DNA from: an uncultured Winogradskyella sp.
GTDB taxonomy: Bacteria > Bacteroidota > Bacteroidia > Flavobacteriales > Flavobacteriaceae
Assembly (NCBI RefSeq): GCF_947498005.1
Contig: NZ_CANMIW010000005.1
Coordinates: 186,001 to 250,000 of the forward strand
Direction: 5' to 3'
Length of the DNA stretch: 64,000 bases
The number at the start of each line of letters is the position of its first letter. The stretch's first letter is position 1. Shown piece after piece: positions 54,383 through 63,680 of the stretch. The notes under the pieces were generated by a model, which searched no databases, had not been told where the DNA came from, and saw only the letters and a program-made list of their open reading frames with translations. A program made the translations under genes and the position numbers.

Positions 54383-54428
54383 TATCGAGCTCATTAAAGC
54401 AGAGTACCTTTAATGAAAACTAATAGTC

Positions 54429-55886
54429 ATGTCTAAAATTGTCATTTTAGGAGCAGGTATTTCTGGTCATGTTGCTGCAACACATTTACGTAGAAAATTA
54501 TCTAAACAACACGACGTTGTCGTTGTATCACCTAACAGTAATTATCAATGGATTCCATCCAATATTTGGGTTGGTATTGGTAGAATGAAGTCTGAAAAAA
54601 TCTTGTTTCCACTTGCACCTTTATATAAAAAGAAAGGTATAAGCTATAAACAAGCTAAGGCCATTTCGTTTCACCCAGAAGGCAATAAAACAGAGCTAAA
54701 ACCATATGTTTTGTCAGAATATGTTGCAGGAAATAACAAAGGACAACAAGAAAAAATAACATACGATTATTTAATAAATGCTACAGGACCAAAGTTGAAT
54801 TTTGAAGCCACAGAAGGTTTAATTCCAGGGAAAAATAAAACCTATTCAGTTTGTACTTATACACATGCAGACCACGCTTGGGAAGGATTGAATGAAGTCA
54901 TTCAACAAATGAAAAAAGGAAAAAAGGCGAAAATATTAATAGGGACAGGTCACGCTAAATCTACTTGTCAAGGAGCGGCGTTTGAGTACATATTAAATGT
55001 GGAGCAAGAACTTAGAAAGCATAATGTTCGAGATATGGCAGAAATCACTTGGATTTCTAATGAGTATGAGCTAGGTGATTTTGGAATGGATGGCATGTTA
55101 ATGAGTTATGGAGACATGATAATGAAATCTAGTGAGCTTGTTGAAATGATTTTTGAAGACAGAGACATTAAATGGATTTTAGGTTCAGGCGTAAATAAAA
55201 TCGAAGATGGATTAGCACATTATGAAACTTTAGATGGCGATTATAAAACAGAATCTTATGATTTTGCGATGTTAATTCCTGCATTTTCTGGCCATGGGTT
55301 TAAGGCATATGGTAAAAACAACGAGGATATTACAGAAAAACTTTTTAATGGGTTTATGATCGTTGATGCAGATTATACGGCAAAACCTTATGAAGAATGG
55401 AGAGTACAAGATTGGCCAGAAACCTATCAAAATCCAAGTTATAAAAATGTTTTTGCGCCAGGAATTGCGTTTGCGCCACCACATACGATCTCTAAACCTA
55501 GACTAAGTAAAAATGGAACAGCTATTTTTCCGGCACCACCTAGAACAGGAATGCCATCAGGAATTACAGCAAAATTAGTAGCTGATAATATTATCGATAA
55601 TATTAAAAACGGCAAAGAAAATTTACATCATAAAGGTTCAATGGGGAATATGGGAGCCGCTTGTATAGCTTCAGCAGGATTTGGTTTTTGGAAAGGAAGT
55701 GGCGTAAGCATTACCACATATCCTATAGTTCCAGATTTTGAAAAATATCCTGATTCTCATGGAAGACATTATGGTAAAACTTTCGGATCTATTGGTCTTG
55801 CTGGTCATTGGCTAAAATTAATGTTGCATTACGCCTTTATTTACAAGGCAAAAATGAAACCATTTTGGTGGTTGATTCCAGAGTAG
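54429..55886 (+). CDS. Sulfide:quinone oxidoreductase-like flavoprotein
   Basis: 485 residues. FAD-binding GAGISGHVAATHLRRKL (about 8-24), YQWIPSNIWVGIGRM and a second dinucleotide-like stretch are of the SQR/type II NADH dehydrogenase fold. Cys142 (SVCTYTHADHAW), Cys180 (STCQGAAFEY) and a late Cys near 411 (GAACIASAGFGFW) could be the redox-active cysteines of an SQR. The C-terminus (LAGHWLKLMLHYAFIYKAKM) looks like an amphipathic membrane anchor. It would oxidise sulfide and pass electrons to quinone; sulfide as substrate is inference. Confidence 0.75.
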   Translation: MSKIVILGAGISGHVAATHLRRKLSKQHDVVVVSPNSNYQWIPSNIWVGIGRMKSEKILFPLAPLYKKKGISYKQAKAISFHPEGNKTELKPYVLSEYVAGNNKGQQEKITYDYLINATGPKLNFEATEGLIPGKNKTYSVCTYTHADHAWEGLNEVIQQMKKGKKAKILIGTGHAKSTCQGAAFEYILNVEQELRKHNVRDMAEITWISNEYELGDFGMDGMLMSYGDMIMKSSELVEMIFEDRDIKWILGSGVNKIEDGLAHYETLDGDYKTESYDFAMLIPAFSGHGFKAYGKNNEDITEKLFNGFMIVDADYTAKPYEEWRVQDWPETYQNPSYKNVFAPGIAFAPPHTISKPRLSKNGTAIFPAPPRTGMPSGITAKLVADNIIDNIKNGKENLHHKGSMGNMGAACIASAGFGFWKGSGVSITTYPIVPDFEKYPDSHGRHYGKTFGSIGLAGHWLKLMLHYAFIYKAKMKPFWWLIPE

Positions 55887-55949
55887 TTTTTATCCTAAGA
55901 GTTTAGATATAGGAATAATTTTAACAATGATTAATCACATAGGAGTAGT

Positions 55950-55965
55950 GTCCCCTTATAGGGAC
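55950..55965. repeat. Inverted repeat after the SQR-like gene
   Basis: GTCCCCTTATAGGGAC has 5-bp GC-rich arms and a 6-base loop, 63 bp after the stop. It is unusual in this AT-rich context. It could be a terminator or mRNA stabiliser; no proper T run follows. Confidence 0.35.
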
Positions 55966-56035
55966 TTTAGAGGTGTTTTTCTAGTATTTAAAACGAATAA
56001 ACAACAATTAATTAGTAATTACATATTATATTATC

Positions 56036-56173
56036 ATGAAAAGAATATCACCAAGAATGCGTTTTAGAATGATGAATCCGTTTCTCCAGTTTTTCAAATT
56101 TATAATTTTAAGTATAAAAATTATGGTTATTGTAGCTGGTGGACATGGTGGAACAAGAGAAAATTCAAAATAA
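56036..56173 (+). CDS. 45-residue membrane peptide
   Basis: ATG at 56036, TAA at 56171-56173: MKRISPRMRFRMMNPF, then a helix (FFKFIILSIKIMVIVAGG) and a HGGTRENSK tail. A basic Met/Arg-rich start, one helix and a GGHGGT ending look like a real conserved small protein. It ends 3 bp before the cytochrome gene at 56177, so it is co-translated with it. Confidence 0.6.
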   Translation: MKRISPRMRFRMMNPFLQFFKFIILSIKIMVIVAGGHGGTRENSK

Positions 56174-56176
56174 TAT

Positions 56177-56647
56177 ATGAGAAAGATAATTATAGCAATT
56201 TTAGGGTTAAGTTTTATAGGGATTCATTCTTGTAAAAATGAAACTTCGAAGGAAATACCAGTAAAGGTTGAAACGATATTTGTAGAACCAACACCAATTG
56301 ATGATGGCCGTATATCGCTAGATCTAAATCCAATGCAGAAAAACCATCAACTCTCTAATATGAGGAGTCATTTAGAAGCTGTGCAAGAAATTACACTTTT
56401 GTTGTCTAGAGAAGATTACGATAAAGCTTCAGAAATAGCATACACAAAGTTAGGATCTACTACCGAAATGAAATTGATGTGTGCCTCATTTGGAGATAAA
56501 GGTTTCGAAAATATGGGTTTAGAATTTCATAAAAGTGCAGATAAAATGAGTGAAATTTTTAAAGAAAGAAATAGAGAAAAAGCATTAGTTGCTTTATCAA
56601 ATACAATAAATTACTGTGTGCAGTGTCATGCAACATATAAGCAGTAA
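56177..56647 (+). CDS. Cytochrome c'-type (class II) heme lipoprotein
   Basis: 156 residues. A lipoprotein signal (IIAILGLSFIGIHSC) is followed by a helical domain and a C-terminal heme site CVQCHATYKQ, the class II arrangement with CxxCH near the end. It would be a periplasmic membrane-attached electron carrier or gas-binding protein. The neighbourhood of SQR-like and efflux genes suggests a role in sulfur or NO stress. Confidence 0.75.
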   Translation: MRKIIIAILGLSFIGIHSCKNETSKEIPVKVETIFVEPTPIDDGRISLDLNPMQKNHQLSNMRSHLEAVQEITLLLSREDYDKASEIAYTKLGSTTEMKLMCASFGDKGFENMGLEFHKSADKMSEIFKERNREKALVALSNTINYCVQCHATYKQ

Positions 56648-56762
56648 TATAAAAATTAACTGATGTGGTTATCAGTTTTTGGTTGGTTATTGAAGAGCGT
56701 TTATTTTTTTAATGAACGCTCTTCTTTGTTATAACCAGTAGTAATGGAAGAAATGGCATTAG

Positions 56763-56776
56763 GTAACCTTTGTTAC
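56763..56776. promoter_or_regulatory. Palindrome GTAAC-N4-GTTAC upstream of the efflux operon
   Basis: GTAACCTTTGTTAC, third copy of the motif, 51 bp before the tolC-type start at 56828. Only the spacer differs from the other two copies. Confidence 0.55.
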
Positions 56777-56827
56777 TAACTATTATTTTTCTTCAATCTA
56801 TTTTTGTCAGAACAAATAATAACACTG

Positions 56828-58135
56828 ATGAAAATATCACATTTATTAATGATTTCTTTTTTGCTTTTAGGTATTTTAATTAATGCACAAGAATCAGTTA
56901 CAATTACTAAATCAGAAGTCTTAACGAAAGTTTCAGAAAATAACACAAGCATTAAGATTTCTGAAGAAGATTTTAATCAAGCTAAAGCAGATTTTAGACA
57001 AACAAACGCAGTGTTTTTACCAAACATAACGGCTAGTCATACAGCACTGGCAACAACTAATCCGTTAATGGCTTTTGGTTCTAAATTGAATCAGGAAATT
57101 TTAACAGCAAGCGATTTTAATCCGGCTTTGTTAAACGACCCATCGCAAATTGAAAATTATGCGACTAAATTCGAAATTCAACAGCCATTAATCAACATGG
57201 ATGGTATGTTTCAGCGTAAAGCAGCCAAATCTAAAATGGAGGCGATGGCTTTAAAAACTGAACGCATACAAGATTATTTAGCGTTTGAAGTAGAAAAAGC
57301 ATATATGCAATTACAATTAGCTTACAAAGCGGTTGATGTTTTGGAAACAGCATTAGAAGCTGCAAATGCAAATAAAAGATTAGCAGATAATAGTCTAAAA
57401 CAAGGGTATTTGCAACGTGCAGATGTGTTGAATGTTGAAGTTAGAGTTACAGAAGTACTAAACCAGTTACAGTCAGCAAAAAGTAATCTGCAAAACGCTT
57501 CCAATTACTTATCATTTTTAATGAATGATGACACCTATGTAGTTTATACGCCAACTGATGAATTAGTTGTTTCTGCAACTACAGTTGAAGATCAATCAAT
57601 TTCTAAAAACCGTTCGGATATAAAGGCAATGCAATTAGCTTCTAATGCATATGAAGCAATGAGCAAAGCAGATAAAATGGCATTCTTACCAAGATTAAAT
57701 GCTTTTGGAAGCTACGAGCTATACGACGACCAAATTTTTCAAGGTGATGCTAATGGCTATTTATTTGGTGCACAATTGAGTTGGGATATTTTTCAAGGAT
57801 CTAAACGATTTGGAAAATCACAAAAAAGTAAATCGGAATTCGAAAAATCGAAATTAGAATACAAACAATATGTATCACAAAGTAATCTAGAATTGAATAA
57901 AGCAAAACGTGCTTTTATTGATGCTGAAAACAAATTGAAATTAAACAGTTTAGCTTTAGAGCAGTCCGAAGAATCTCTTAGAATTAGAACCAACAGATTT
58001 AAAGAAGGCTTAGAAAAAACATCGGATTTACTGATTGCTGAGACTCAGTTTGCTCAGAAGCAATTAGAATATTACCAAACCATTTTCGAATATAATTACG
58101 CGCAAGCGTACTTACAATTTTTAACAAAAGAATAA
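56828..58135 (+). CDS. TolC-family outer-membrane efflux channel
   Basis: 435 residues from ATG 56828; the frame also opens at a TTG (56804), but the signal peptide (KISHLLMISFLLLGILINA) starts at the ATG. Two OEP repeats with long helices are visible: EVEKAYMQLQLAYKAVDVLETA and RNRFKEGLEKTSDLLIAETQFAQ-type segments, with SWDIFQGSKR for a beta-barrel strand. It forms the outer-membrane duct for the adaptor and RND pump encoded next. Confidence 0.9.
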   Translation: MKISHLLMISFLLLGILINAQESVTITKSEVLTKVSENNTSIKISEEDFNQAKADFRQTNAVFLPNITASHTALATTNPLMAFGSKLNQEILTASDFNPALLNDPSQIENYATKFEIQQPLINMDGMFQRKAAKSKMEAMALKTERIQDYLAFEVEKAYMQLQLAYKAVDVLETALEAANANKRLADNSLKQGYLQRADVLNVEVRVTEVLNQLQSAKSNLQNASNYLSFLMNDDTYVVYTPTDELVVSATTVEDQSISKNRSDIKAMQLASNAYEAMSKADKMAFLPRLNAFGSYELYDDQIFQGDANGYLFGAQLSWDIFQGSKRFGKSQKSKSEFEKSKLEYKQYVSQSNLELNKAKRAFIDAENKLKLNSLALEQSEESLRIRTNRFKEGLEKTSDLLIAETQFAQKQLEYYQTIFEYNYAQAYLQFLTKE

Positions 58136-58140
58136 TTTTT

Positions 58141-58167
58141 CCTGCAAGGTTTCCGAAACCTTGTAGG
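58141..58167. repeat. REP-like intergenic palindrome
   Basis: CCTGCAAGGTTTC followed by its near-complement GAAACCTTGTAGG (26 of 27 bases in an almost perfect palindrome). It is located between the tolC-type and adaptor genes. I recognise this type as a common dispersed palindrome in flavobacterial genomes; only one copy is in this window. Confidence 0.5.
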
Positions 58168-58189
58168 TACCAACATAAAAACAATCAAA

Positions 58190-59269
58190 ATGAAAAAATA
58201 TATTTATTTACTAACGCTTACAGCAACAGCATTTTTTGTAACCAGCTGCGGAAGTGAAGACAAGAAAACCGTTGAAGATAATTCGCCAGCAATTGTTGTA
58301 AAAACAAGTCAGGTGGAAGCCAATAGTAATAGTCCATTTTTAGCGGTTAGTGGTAAAATTCAAGCTACAAATAGTGCAGATTTAAGTACTAGAATGATGG
58401 GTTACGTTAATATAGTTCACGTAAATGTAGGCGATATAGTACATAAAGGGCAATTATTAGTGTCTATTAATAATAGCGATTTACAAGCCAAAAGAGCGCA
58501 AGTTAGCGCAGGAATCACTGAAGCAACAGCTGCTTTTAATAATGCACAAAAAGATTACAACCGTTTTAAAAATTTGTTTGCAGACAATAGTGCATCACAA
58601 AAAGAAATGGATGATATGACGGCAAATTTTGAAATGGCAAAAGCAAGATTAGAATCTGCTAACCAAATGAAAAACGAAGTGAACGCACAGTTTACTTACA
58701 GTAATATCACGGCGCCTTTTAGCGGAACAGTTACTAGTAAAAATGTAGAAGCTGGAAACATGGCGAATCCAGGAGTTCCATTAATTAGTATTGAAACACC
58801 AGGTGCTTTTGAAGTCATGGCGATGGTACCAGAGTCTGAAATTTCTGAAATTAAAAAAGGAACAACTGTAGATGTTTTGGTAAAATCTATTAACCAAACT
58901 ATCAAAGGAAAAGTGACAGAAATAAGTACATCTGCGAAAAATACAGGTGGACAATATTTGGTAAAAATAGATTTAGATAAAACAGAAGCCAAAATTTTAT
59001 CAGGCATGTTTACAACAGTTCAATTTCCGGTGGAAAGAAAAGCAAAAACTGCAATGGTTTTAGTACCAACTGAAGCTATTGTAACCAACGGACAATTATC
59101 TGGCATATATACACCAAGCCAAAGTAATACAGCCATGTTACGTTGGTTACGTTTGGGTAGAACTTTTGGAAATCAAGTAGAAGTATTATCTGGTTTAAAT
59201 GCAGATGAAGCTTATATCGTTTCTGCAGAAGGAAAACTATATAACGGAGCTAAAATTTCAATTCAATAA
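58190..59269 (+). CDS. RND efflux periplasmic adaptor lipoprotein (HlyD/MFP family)
   Basis: 359 residues. It has a lipoprotein signal (YLLTLTATAFFVTSC), a lipoyl-like half (MMGYVNIVHVNVGDIVHKGQ), a helical hairpin (about 100-165), a second lipoyl half (ITAPFSGTVTSKNVEAGNMANPG) and a beta-barrel with a membrane-proximal domain (KTAMVLVPTEAIV). It bridges the RND pump and the TolC-type channel. It is part of a three-gene operon with its partners on both sides. Confidence 0.9.
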   Translation: MKKYIYLLTLTATAFFVTSCGSEDKKTVEDNSPAIVVKTSQVEANSNSPFLAVSGKIQATNSADLSTRMMGYVNIVHVNVGDIVHKGQLLVSINNSDLQAKRAQVSAGITEATAAFNNAQKDYNRFKNLFADNSASQKEMDDMTANFEMAKARLESANQMKNEVNAQFTYSNITAPFSGTVTSKNVEAGNMANPGVPLISIETPGAFEVMAMVPESEISEIKKGTTVDVLVKSINQTIKGKVTEISTSAKNTGGQYLVKIDLDKTEAKILSGMFTTVQFPVERKAKTAMVLVPTEAIVTNGQLSGIYTPSQSNTAMLRWLRLGRTFGNQVEVLSGLNADEAYIVSAEGKLYNGAKISIQ

Positions 59270-59325
59270 CTAAAAAATAACTCGTAACAGTTTTTCTCCT
59301 CTGGGGAAATTAAAAGGGGCCAATT

Positions 59326-62300
59326 ATGAAAGAAGGTATCGCAGGAAAAATCGCCAAAGTCTTTATGCAGTCTAAGTTAACCGTGTTGTTAATGATTGTG
59401 TTTATGGTGGTTGGTGTTTATAGTTCGTTTTTAATTCCGCGTGAGGAAGAGCCGCAAATTGATGTGCCAATGGCAGATATTTTTGTTGGTTATCCTGGAG
59501 CTAGTCCTACGGAAGTGGAGTCGCGAGTGATTAAGCCGTTAGAGCAATTAATTTCGAATATTAAAGGTGTAGAATATGTGTATTCAACGTCGATGAAAGA
59601 GCAAGGTATGGTTATCGTGCAATTTTATGTTGGCGAAGATATTGAACGTTCGTTTGTAAAAATGTACAACGAAATTAATAAACACATGGACCAAATGCCT
59701 GCTGGTGTTACGTTTCCGTTAGTGAAAACGAGAGCGATTGACGATGTGCCAATGTTGGGTTTAACCTTGTGGAGTGAGAATTACGACGATTACCAATTAA
59801 ACCAAATGGCTCAAGAGTTAGAGGCCGAAATTAAAAAGGTAAACGATGTTGCGATTACGCATAAAATTGGAGGAAGAGACCGTCAGTTGCGAGTGGTTTT
59901 AGATAAAGATAAATTAGCAGCAAGCGGATTAGATTTTCTGTCGGTTTCTGAAATGATTAAAGCCAACAACAGTCAATTAAGTGCTGGAAGTTTTGATAAA
60001 AGTGATACGGAATTCCTTGTAAATACTGGGAAGTTTTTAGCCTCAGTGACAGATGTCGAAAACTTAGTAGTTGGTGTGCAACAAAGTCAGCCTATTTATT
60101 TAAAGCAAGTGGCGAAGATTATTGATGGACCAGAAGTGCCTCAAAATTATGTGAGTTTAGGCTTTGGAAAAGGGAGTGAAGCTTCTGCCAAATATAAGTC
60201 TGAATATCCTGCTGTTACTATTTCTGTTGCTAAGCGAAAAGGTGCAGATGCAATGAAAATTGCAGAAGTTATTATAGATAAGTTAGAGCATTTGCGAAGC
60301 AGTTTAATTCCGGATGATGTTCATGTAGAAATTACAAGAAACTATGGAGAAACAGCGTCTCATAAAGTATCAGAATTATTGTTACACCTTATAGGTTCTA
60401 TTGTTGCGGTTACAATTGTAGTGATGTTAGCTATGGGATGGCGAGGTGGATTAGTGGTGTTTTTATCTGTACCAATTACGTTTGCACTAACTCTGTTGAG
60501 TTATTATATGATGGATTACACGCTTAACCGAATCACACTTTTCGCGTTAGTATTTGTAACAGGAATCGTCGTCGATGATTCCATTATTATTGCCGAAAAT
60601 ATGCATAGGCATTTTAAAATGAAACGCTTGCCGTTTAAACAAGCGGCTTTATATGCCATTAACGAAGTGGGAAACCCAACCATTTTAGCAACATTTACAG
60701 TAATTGCTTCGGTATTACCAATGGCTTTTGTTTCTGGTTTAATGGGACCATATATGGCACCAATGCCAATTGGAGCTTCTATTGCGATGATTTTATCTTT
60801 ATTTGTCGCCTTAACCATTACACCATATTTGGGTTATATTTTCTTAAGAGAAAAAGACAAAAAAGGTGCTGAAGAAAAACCAGAAAAAGCAGTAGAAGAC
60901 ACGTTTATTTACAGAGTTTACAACAAGTTTGAAAGACCACTTTTAGAAAGTAAAGGAAAGCGTTGGTTATTTTTATTAGGAACTTTTGCCGTATTAATGG
61001 GAACTATGGTATTGTTTTTTACAAATTCGGTAGCTGTAAAAATGTTGCCTTTTGATAATAAGAATGAATTCCAGGTGGTTATTGATATGCCTGAAGGAAC
61101 AACGCTTGAAAGAACAGGAGTTGTTGCTCAAGAGATTTCACAGTATTTATCTAACAGACCAGAAGTTGTTAATTATCAAAACTATGTTGGGACGTCTGCA
61201 CCAATAACCTTTAACGGTTTGGTTCGTCATTACGATTTGCGTGGTGGAAGCAATATGGCTGATATTCAAGTGAATTTATTGTCTAAAGAAGACCGTTCTG
61301 CGCAGAGTCATGATATTGCAAAATTACTTCGTCCAGATATTCAGAAAATTGCAGCAAAATACAACGCGAATGTGAAGTTGGTGGAAGTGCCACCAGGACC
61401 ACCAGTGTTATCGACTATTGTTGCTGAAGTTTATGGACCAGATTACGATGAGCAAATTAAAGTTGCAAACCATGTTCAAGACATTCTGAAAAACACAGAT
61501 GATGTGGTAGATATTGATTGGATGGTTGAAGATGACCAAACCGAATATCAATTTGACATTAACAAAGAAAAAGCAATGTTATATGGTGTGGCACCGCAGC
61601 AAATTGCCTACACTATGAATATGGCTTTATCTAACAGAGCGATTACCAACATTTATGATGAAGATGCAGTAAACCAAATTGGTTTGGTGTTGGCTTTAGA
61701 CGAAAAGGAAAAATCTACGATTACAGATATTTCACAATTGAAGGTTAAATCTAAAATGGGAAATATGGTTCCTATTTCAGATTTGGTAGATATTTCTGAA
61801 ACAACAGCAGCAAAAAGTATTTATCACAAAAACCAGAAACGTGTGGTTTATGTCATGGCAGATATGGCTGGAGAATTAGAAAGTCCTGCGTATGCAATTT
61901 TAGGAATGGAGAAAAAGTTGAAAGAAATTCCATTACCAAAAGGTTACGAGATGAACGAAATGTATTTAGGTCAGCCCGAATTTGAAGATGATTATACTGT
62001 AAAATGGGATGGCGAATGGCAAATTACATTAGAAGTCTTTAGAGATTTAGGAATCGCCTTTTTAGGAGCCATTATCTTAATCTATATTTTAATTGTTGGA
62101 TGGTTTCAAAACTTTAAAGCACCAGTGGTTATGATGGTGGCAATTCCGTTGTCATTAATCGGAATTATTCTAGGGCACTGGATTATGGGAGCGTTTTTTA
62201 CGGCAACATCCTTTATAGGAATGATTGCATTAGCCGGAATTATGGTTAGAAATTCAGTTTTATTAATTGACTTTATCAACTTAAGAATAGAAGAAGGCGT

Positions 62301-62520
62301 GCCAATTAAACAAGCAGCAATTGAAGCTGGAGCGGTTAGAACTACACCAATATTACTTACGGCAGGAACGGTTGTTATTGGAGCATTTGTGATTTTGTTT
62401 GACCCCATTTTCCAAGGATTAGCTATCTCATTAATGGGAGGAACTATTGTATCTACTGTATTGACTTTGTTAGTTGTACCATTGGTTTATTACATGATAG
62501 AGAAAAAGAATTATAAATAA
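59326..62520 (+). CDS. RND-family efflux permease (AcrB-like)
   Basis: 1064 residues with the standard 12-helix topology and two large periplasmic loops. It starts with a membrane helix (LTVLLMIVFMVVGVYSSFLIP) and REEEPQIDVPMADIFVGYPGA. TM4 holds the proton-relay Asp pair in FVTGIVVDDSIIIAENMHRHF. The C-terminal half includes GMIALAGIMVRNSVLLIDF. It lacks heavy-metal (HME) signatures that I can see, so it is placed in the HAE (drug/hydrophobe) group, but its substrate is unknown. Confidence 0.92.
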   Translation: MKEGIAGKIAKVFMQSKLTVLLMIVFMVVGVYSSFLIPREEEPQIDVPMADIFVGYPGASPTEVESRVIKPLEQLISNIKGVEYVYSTSMKEQGMVIVQFYVGEDIERSFVKMYNEINKHMDQMPAGVTFPLVKTRAIDDVPMLGLTLWSENYDDYQLNQMAQELEAEIKKVNDVAITHKIGGRDRQLRVVLDKDKLAASGLDFLSVSEMIKANNSQLSAGSFDKSDTEFLVNTGKFLASVTDVENLVVGVQQSQPIYLKQVAKIIDGPEVPQNYVSLGFGKGSEASAKYKSEYPAVTISVAKRKGADAMKIAEVIIDKLEHLRSSLIPDDVHVEITRNYGETASHKVSELLLHLIGSIVAVTIVVMLAMGWRGGLVVFLSVPITFALTLLSYYMMDYTLNRITLFALVFVTGIVVDDSIIIAENMHRHFKMKRLPFKQAALYAINEVGNPTILATFTVIASVLPMAFVSGLMGPYMAPMPIGASIAMILSLFVALTITPYLGYIFLREKDKKGAEEKPEKAVEDTFIYRVYNKFERPLLESKGKRWLFLLGTFAVLMGTMVLFFTNSVAVKMLPFDNKNEFQVVIDMPEGTTLERTGVVAQEISQYLSNRPEVVNYQNYVGTSAPITFNGLVRHYDLRGGSNMADIQVNLLSKEDRSAQSHDIAKLLRPDIQKIAAKYNANVKLVEVPPGPPVLSTIVAEVYGPDYDEQIKVANHVQDILKNTDDVVDIDWMVEDDQTEYQFDINKEKAMLYGVAPQQIAYTMNMALSNRAITNIYDEDAVNQIGLVLALDEKEKSTITDISQLKVKSKMGNMVPISDLVDISETTAAKSIYHKNQKRVVYVMADMAGELESPAYAILGMEKKLKEIPLPKGYEMNEMYLGQPEFEDDYTVKWDGEWQITLEVFRDLGIAFLGAIILIYILIVGWFQNFKAPVVMMVAIPLSLIGIILGHWIMGAFFTATSFIGMIALAGIMVRNSVLLIDFINLRIEEGVPIKQAAIEAGAVRTTPILLTAGTVVIGAFVILFDPIFQGLAISLMGGTIVSTVLTLLVVPLVYYMIEKKNYK

Positions 62521-62523
62521 TGA

Positions 62524-62548
62524 GATTCTGAAGCAAGTTCAGAATGAC
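62524..62548. repeat. REP-like palindrome after the RND gene
   Basis: GATTCTGAA and TTCAGAATGAC around a GCAAG centre form the dispersed palindrome type GATTCTGAA-N5-TTCAGAAT. A related but different one, ATTTCTGC-CTTC-GCAGTAAT, lies at 63681. Both follow the 3' end of genes. Confidence 0.5.
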
Positions 62549-62561
62549 AAAAAACAAAGAA

Positions 62562-62867
62562 ATGAAATTAGTCATAGTTACAGCAGTAGAAGAATATCAA
62601 AAAGAAGTGTTGAAGCTTTTTAAGAAAGCCAATATTCAGAATCTAAGTAGTTCTGATATTGATGGTCATAAAAATAGGCCATCAATAACGATGGCTTCAA
62701 GTTGGTTTCCTGGCGAGCAATTTGGTAACGAATCACGTTTGTTTTTTTCGTTTGCTGAGGATGGAAACATTGATGCGTTATTCGAATTGTTAAAAGTGTT
62801 TAATGAAAATTTAGAATCGAACAATCCTATTAAAGCGGTTGTGGTTCCTATTGAGACATATATATAA
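62562..62867 (+). CDS. Small PII/ferredoxin-fold-like protein
   Basis: 101 residues from ATG 62562 (an ATG at 62544 overlaps the palindrome). The pattern MKLVIVTAVEEYQKEVLKLF ... SRLFFSFAEDGNIDALFELL ... NPIKAVVVPIETYI fits a beta-alpha-beta repeat of the PII or CutA type. The family is not certain. Position after an RND operon suggests a regulator or chaperone of the pump. Confidence 0.6.
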   Translation: MKLVIVTAVEEYQKEVLKLFKKANIQNLSSSDIDGHKNRPSITMASSWFPGEQFGNESRLFFSFAEDGNIDALFELLKVFNENLESNNPIKAVVVPIETYI

Positions 62868-62884
62868 TTTAAAAATTAATTAAA

Positions 62885-63094
62885 ATGTTAAATACTTATT
62901 TCAGAGTCATCGTTGGTACAATGGTATTATTAAGTGTAGTACTTTCTGTTTATGTAAGTCCGTATTGGATGTGGTTTACAGTATTTATTGGTGTCAACTT
63001 AATACAGTCCGCATTTACCAAATGGTGCTTACTAGAAACTATTTTAGTGAGGCTAGGAGTTAAGAAAGAAGGTGGAAGTTGTTCCTCTTGTTAA
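62885..63094 (+). CDS. YgaP-type (DUF2892) small membrane protein
   Basis: 69 residues with two helices (FRVIVGTMVLLSVVLSVYV and YWMWFTVFIGVNLIQSAF) and a Cys in AFTKWCLLETIL, where DUF2892 proteins carry it. The end (GVKKEGGSCSSC) is a CSSC motif. DUF2892 domains are often fused to or found beside rhodanese and SQR genes. This fits the sulfur-type gene set here. Confidence 0.75.
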   Translation: MLNTYFRVIVGTMVLLSVVLSVYVSPYWMWFTVFIGVNLIQSAFTKWCLLETILVRLGVKKEGGSCSSC

Positions 63095-63158
63095 TTTTAT
63101 GTTATAGAATGTAACAAATTATATTTGGTTGCGTCCTATAGGTGTAAAATCATCAATT

Positions 63159-63521
63159 ATGGAATCAAATTACCACACGCTTAAACGCACAGACAATCAA
63201 TTATTAGTCATAACACATTTATCTCAGTTACTAACGTATGTCACAGGTTTTGGTGGACTAATTGCCCCATTAATTCTGTGGGTAACACAGAAAGAACAGG
63301 TAGAGGGTATGGATGAGCACGGGAAATCTATTTTAAACTTTCAATTAAGTCTTGTTGTTTATTCATTAATAAGTATTCCTTTAATCTTTGCTCTTGGATT
63401 GGGAATTTTAATCTTAATATTAGTCGCAATCTTAGCATTTGTAATGCCGATTGTAAATGCTATAAAAGCTAGTAATGGAGAATTACCTAGCTATCCATTG
63501 TCTATTAATTTTGTTAGTTAG
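63159..63521 (+). CDS. DUF4870 membrane protein
   Basis: 120 residues from ATG 63159; earlier in-frame codons (63129) give a non-hydrophobic tail. The family pattern is present: HLSQLLTYVTGFGGLIAPLILW, followed by the conserved KSILNFQLSLVVYSLI and a final Gly/Ile-rich helix. The function of DUF4870 is unknown. A strong terminator follows 23 bp after the stop. Confidence 0.8.
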   Translation: MESNYHTLKRTDNQLLVITHLSQLLTYVTGFGGLIAPLILWVTQKEQVEGMDEHGKSILNFQLSLVVYSLISIPLIFALGLGILILILVAILAFVMPIVNAIKASNGELPSYPLSINFVS

Positions 63522-63543
63522 TTATTAAAAGAAATGGAAATAG

Positions 63544-63572
63544 AAAGGCTCATCGTTTGATGAGCCTTTTTT
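63544..63572 (+). terminator. Rho-independent terminator after DUF4870
   Basis: AAAGGCTCATC and GATGAGCCTTT form an 11-bp stem with a GTTT loop, followed by T3. Confidence 0.9.
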
Positions 63573-63622
63573 ATTCCAGTATAGGCCAGAATCTCTTTTA
63601 ATAATGATTATTATTAACGCAA

Positions 63623-63655
63623 AAAAAAACACTCAATCAAATGAGTGTTTTTTTT
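63623..63655. terminator. Bidirectional terminator before dnaN
   Basis: AAAAACACTCA and TGAGTGTTTTT form an 11-bp stem with a 6-base loop (ATCAA-type). Both ends are A/T runs, so it can serve the plus-strand genes and the minus-strand dnaN. Confidence 0.85.
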
Positions 63656-63680
63656 ATATAATTTATTCATCTCTTTGTTA

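Noticed and set aside
58141..58167. Palindrome between tolC-type and adaptor genes as a transposon end
   Set aside because: No transposase, target duplication or second end is present; it is a typical dispersed palindrome.
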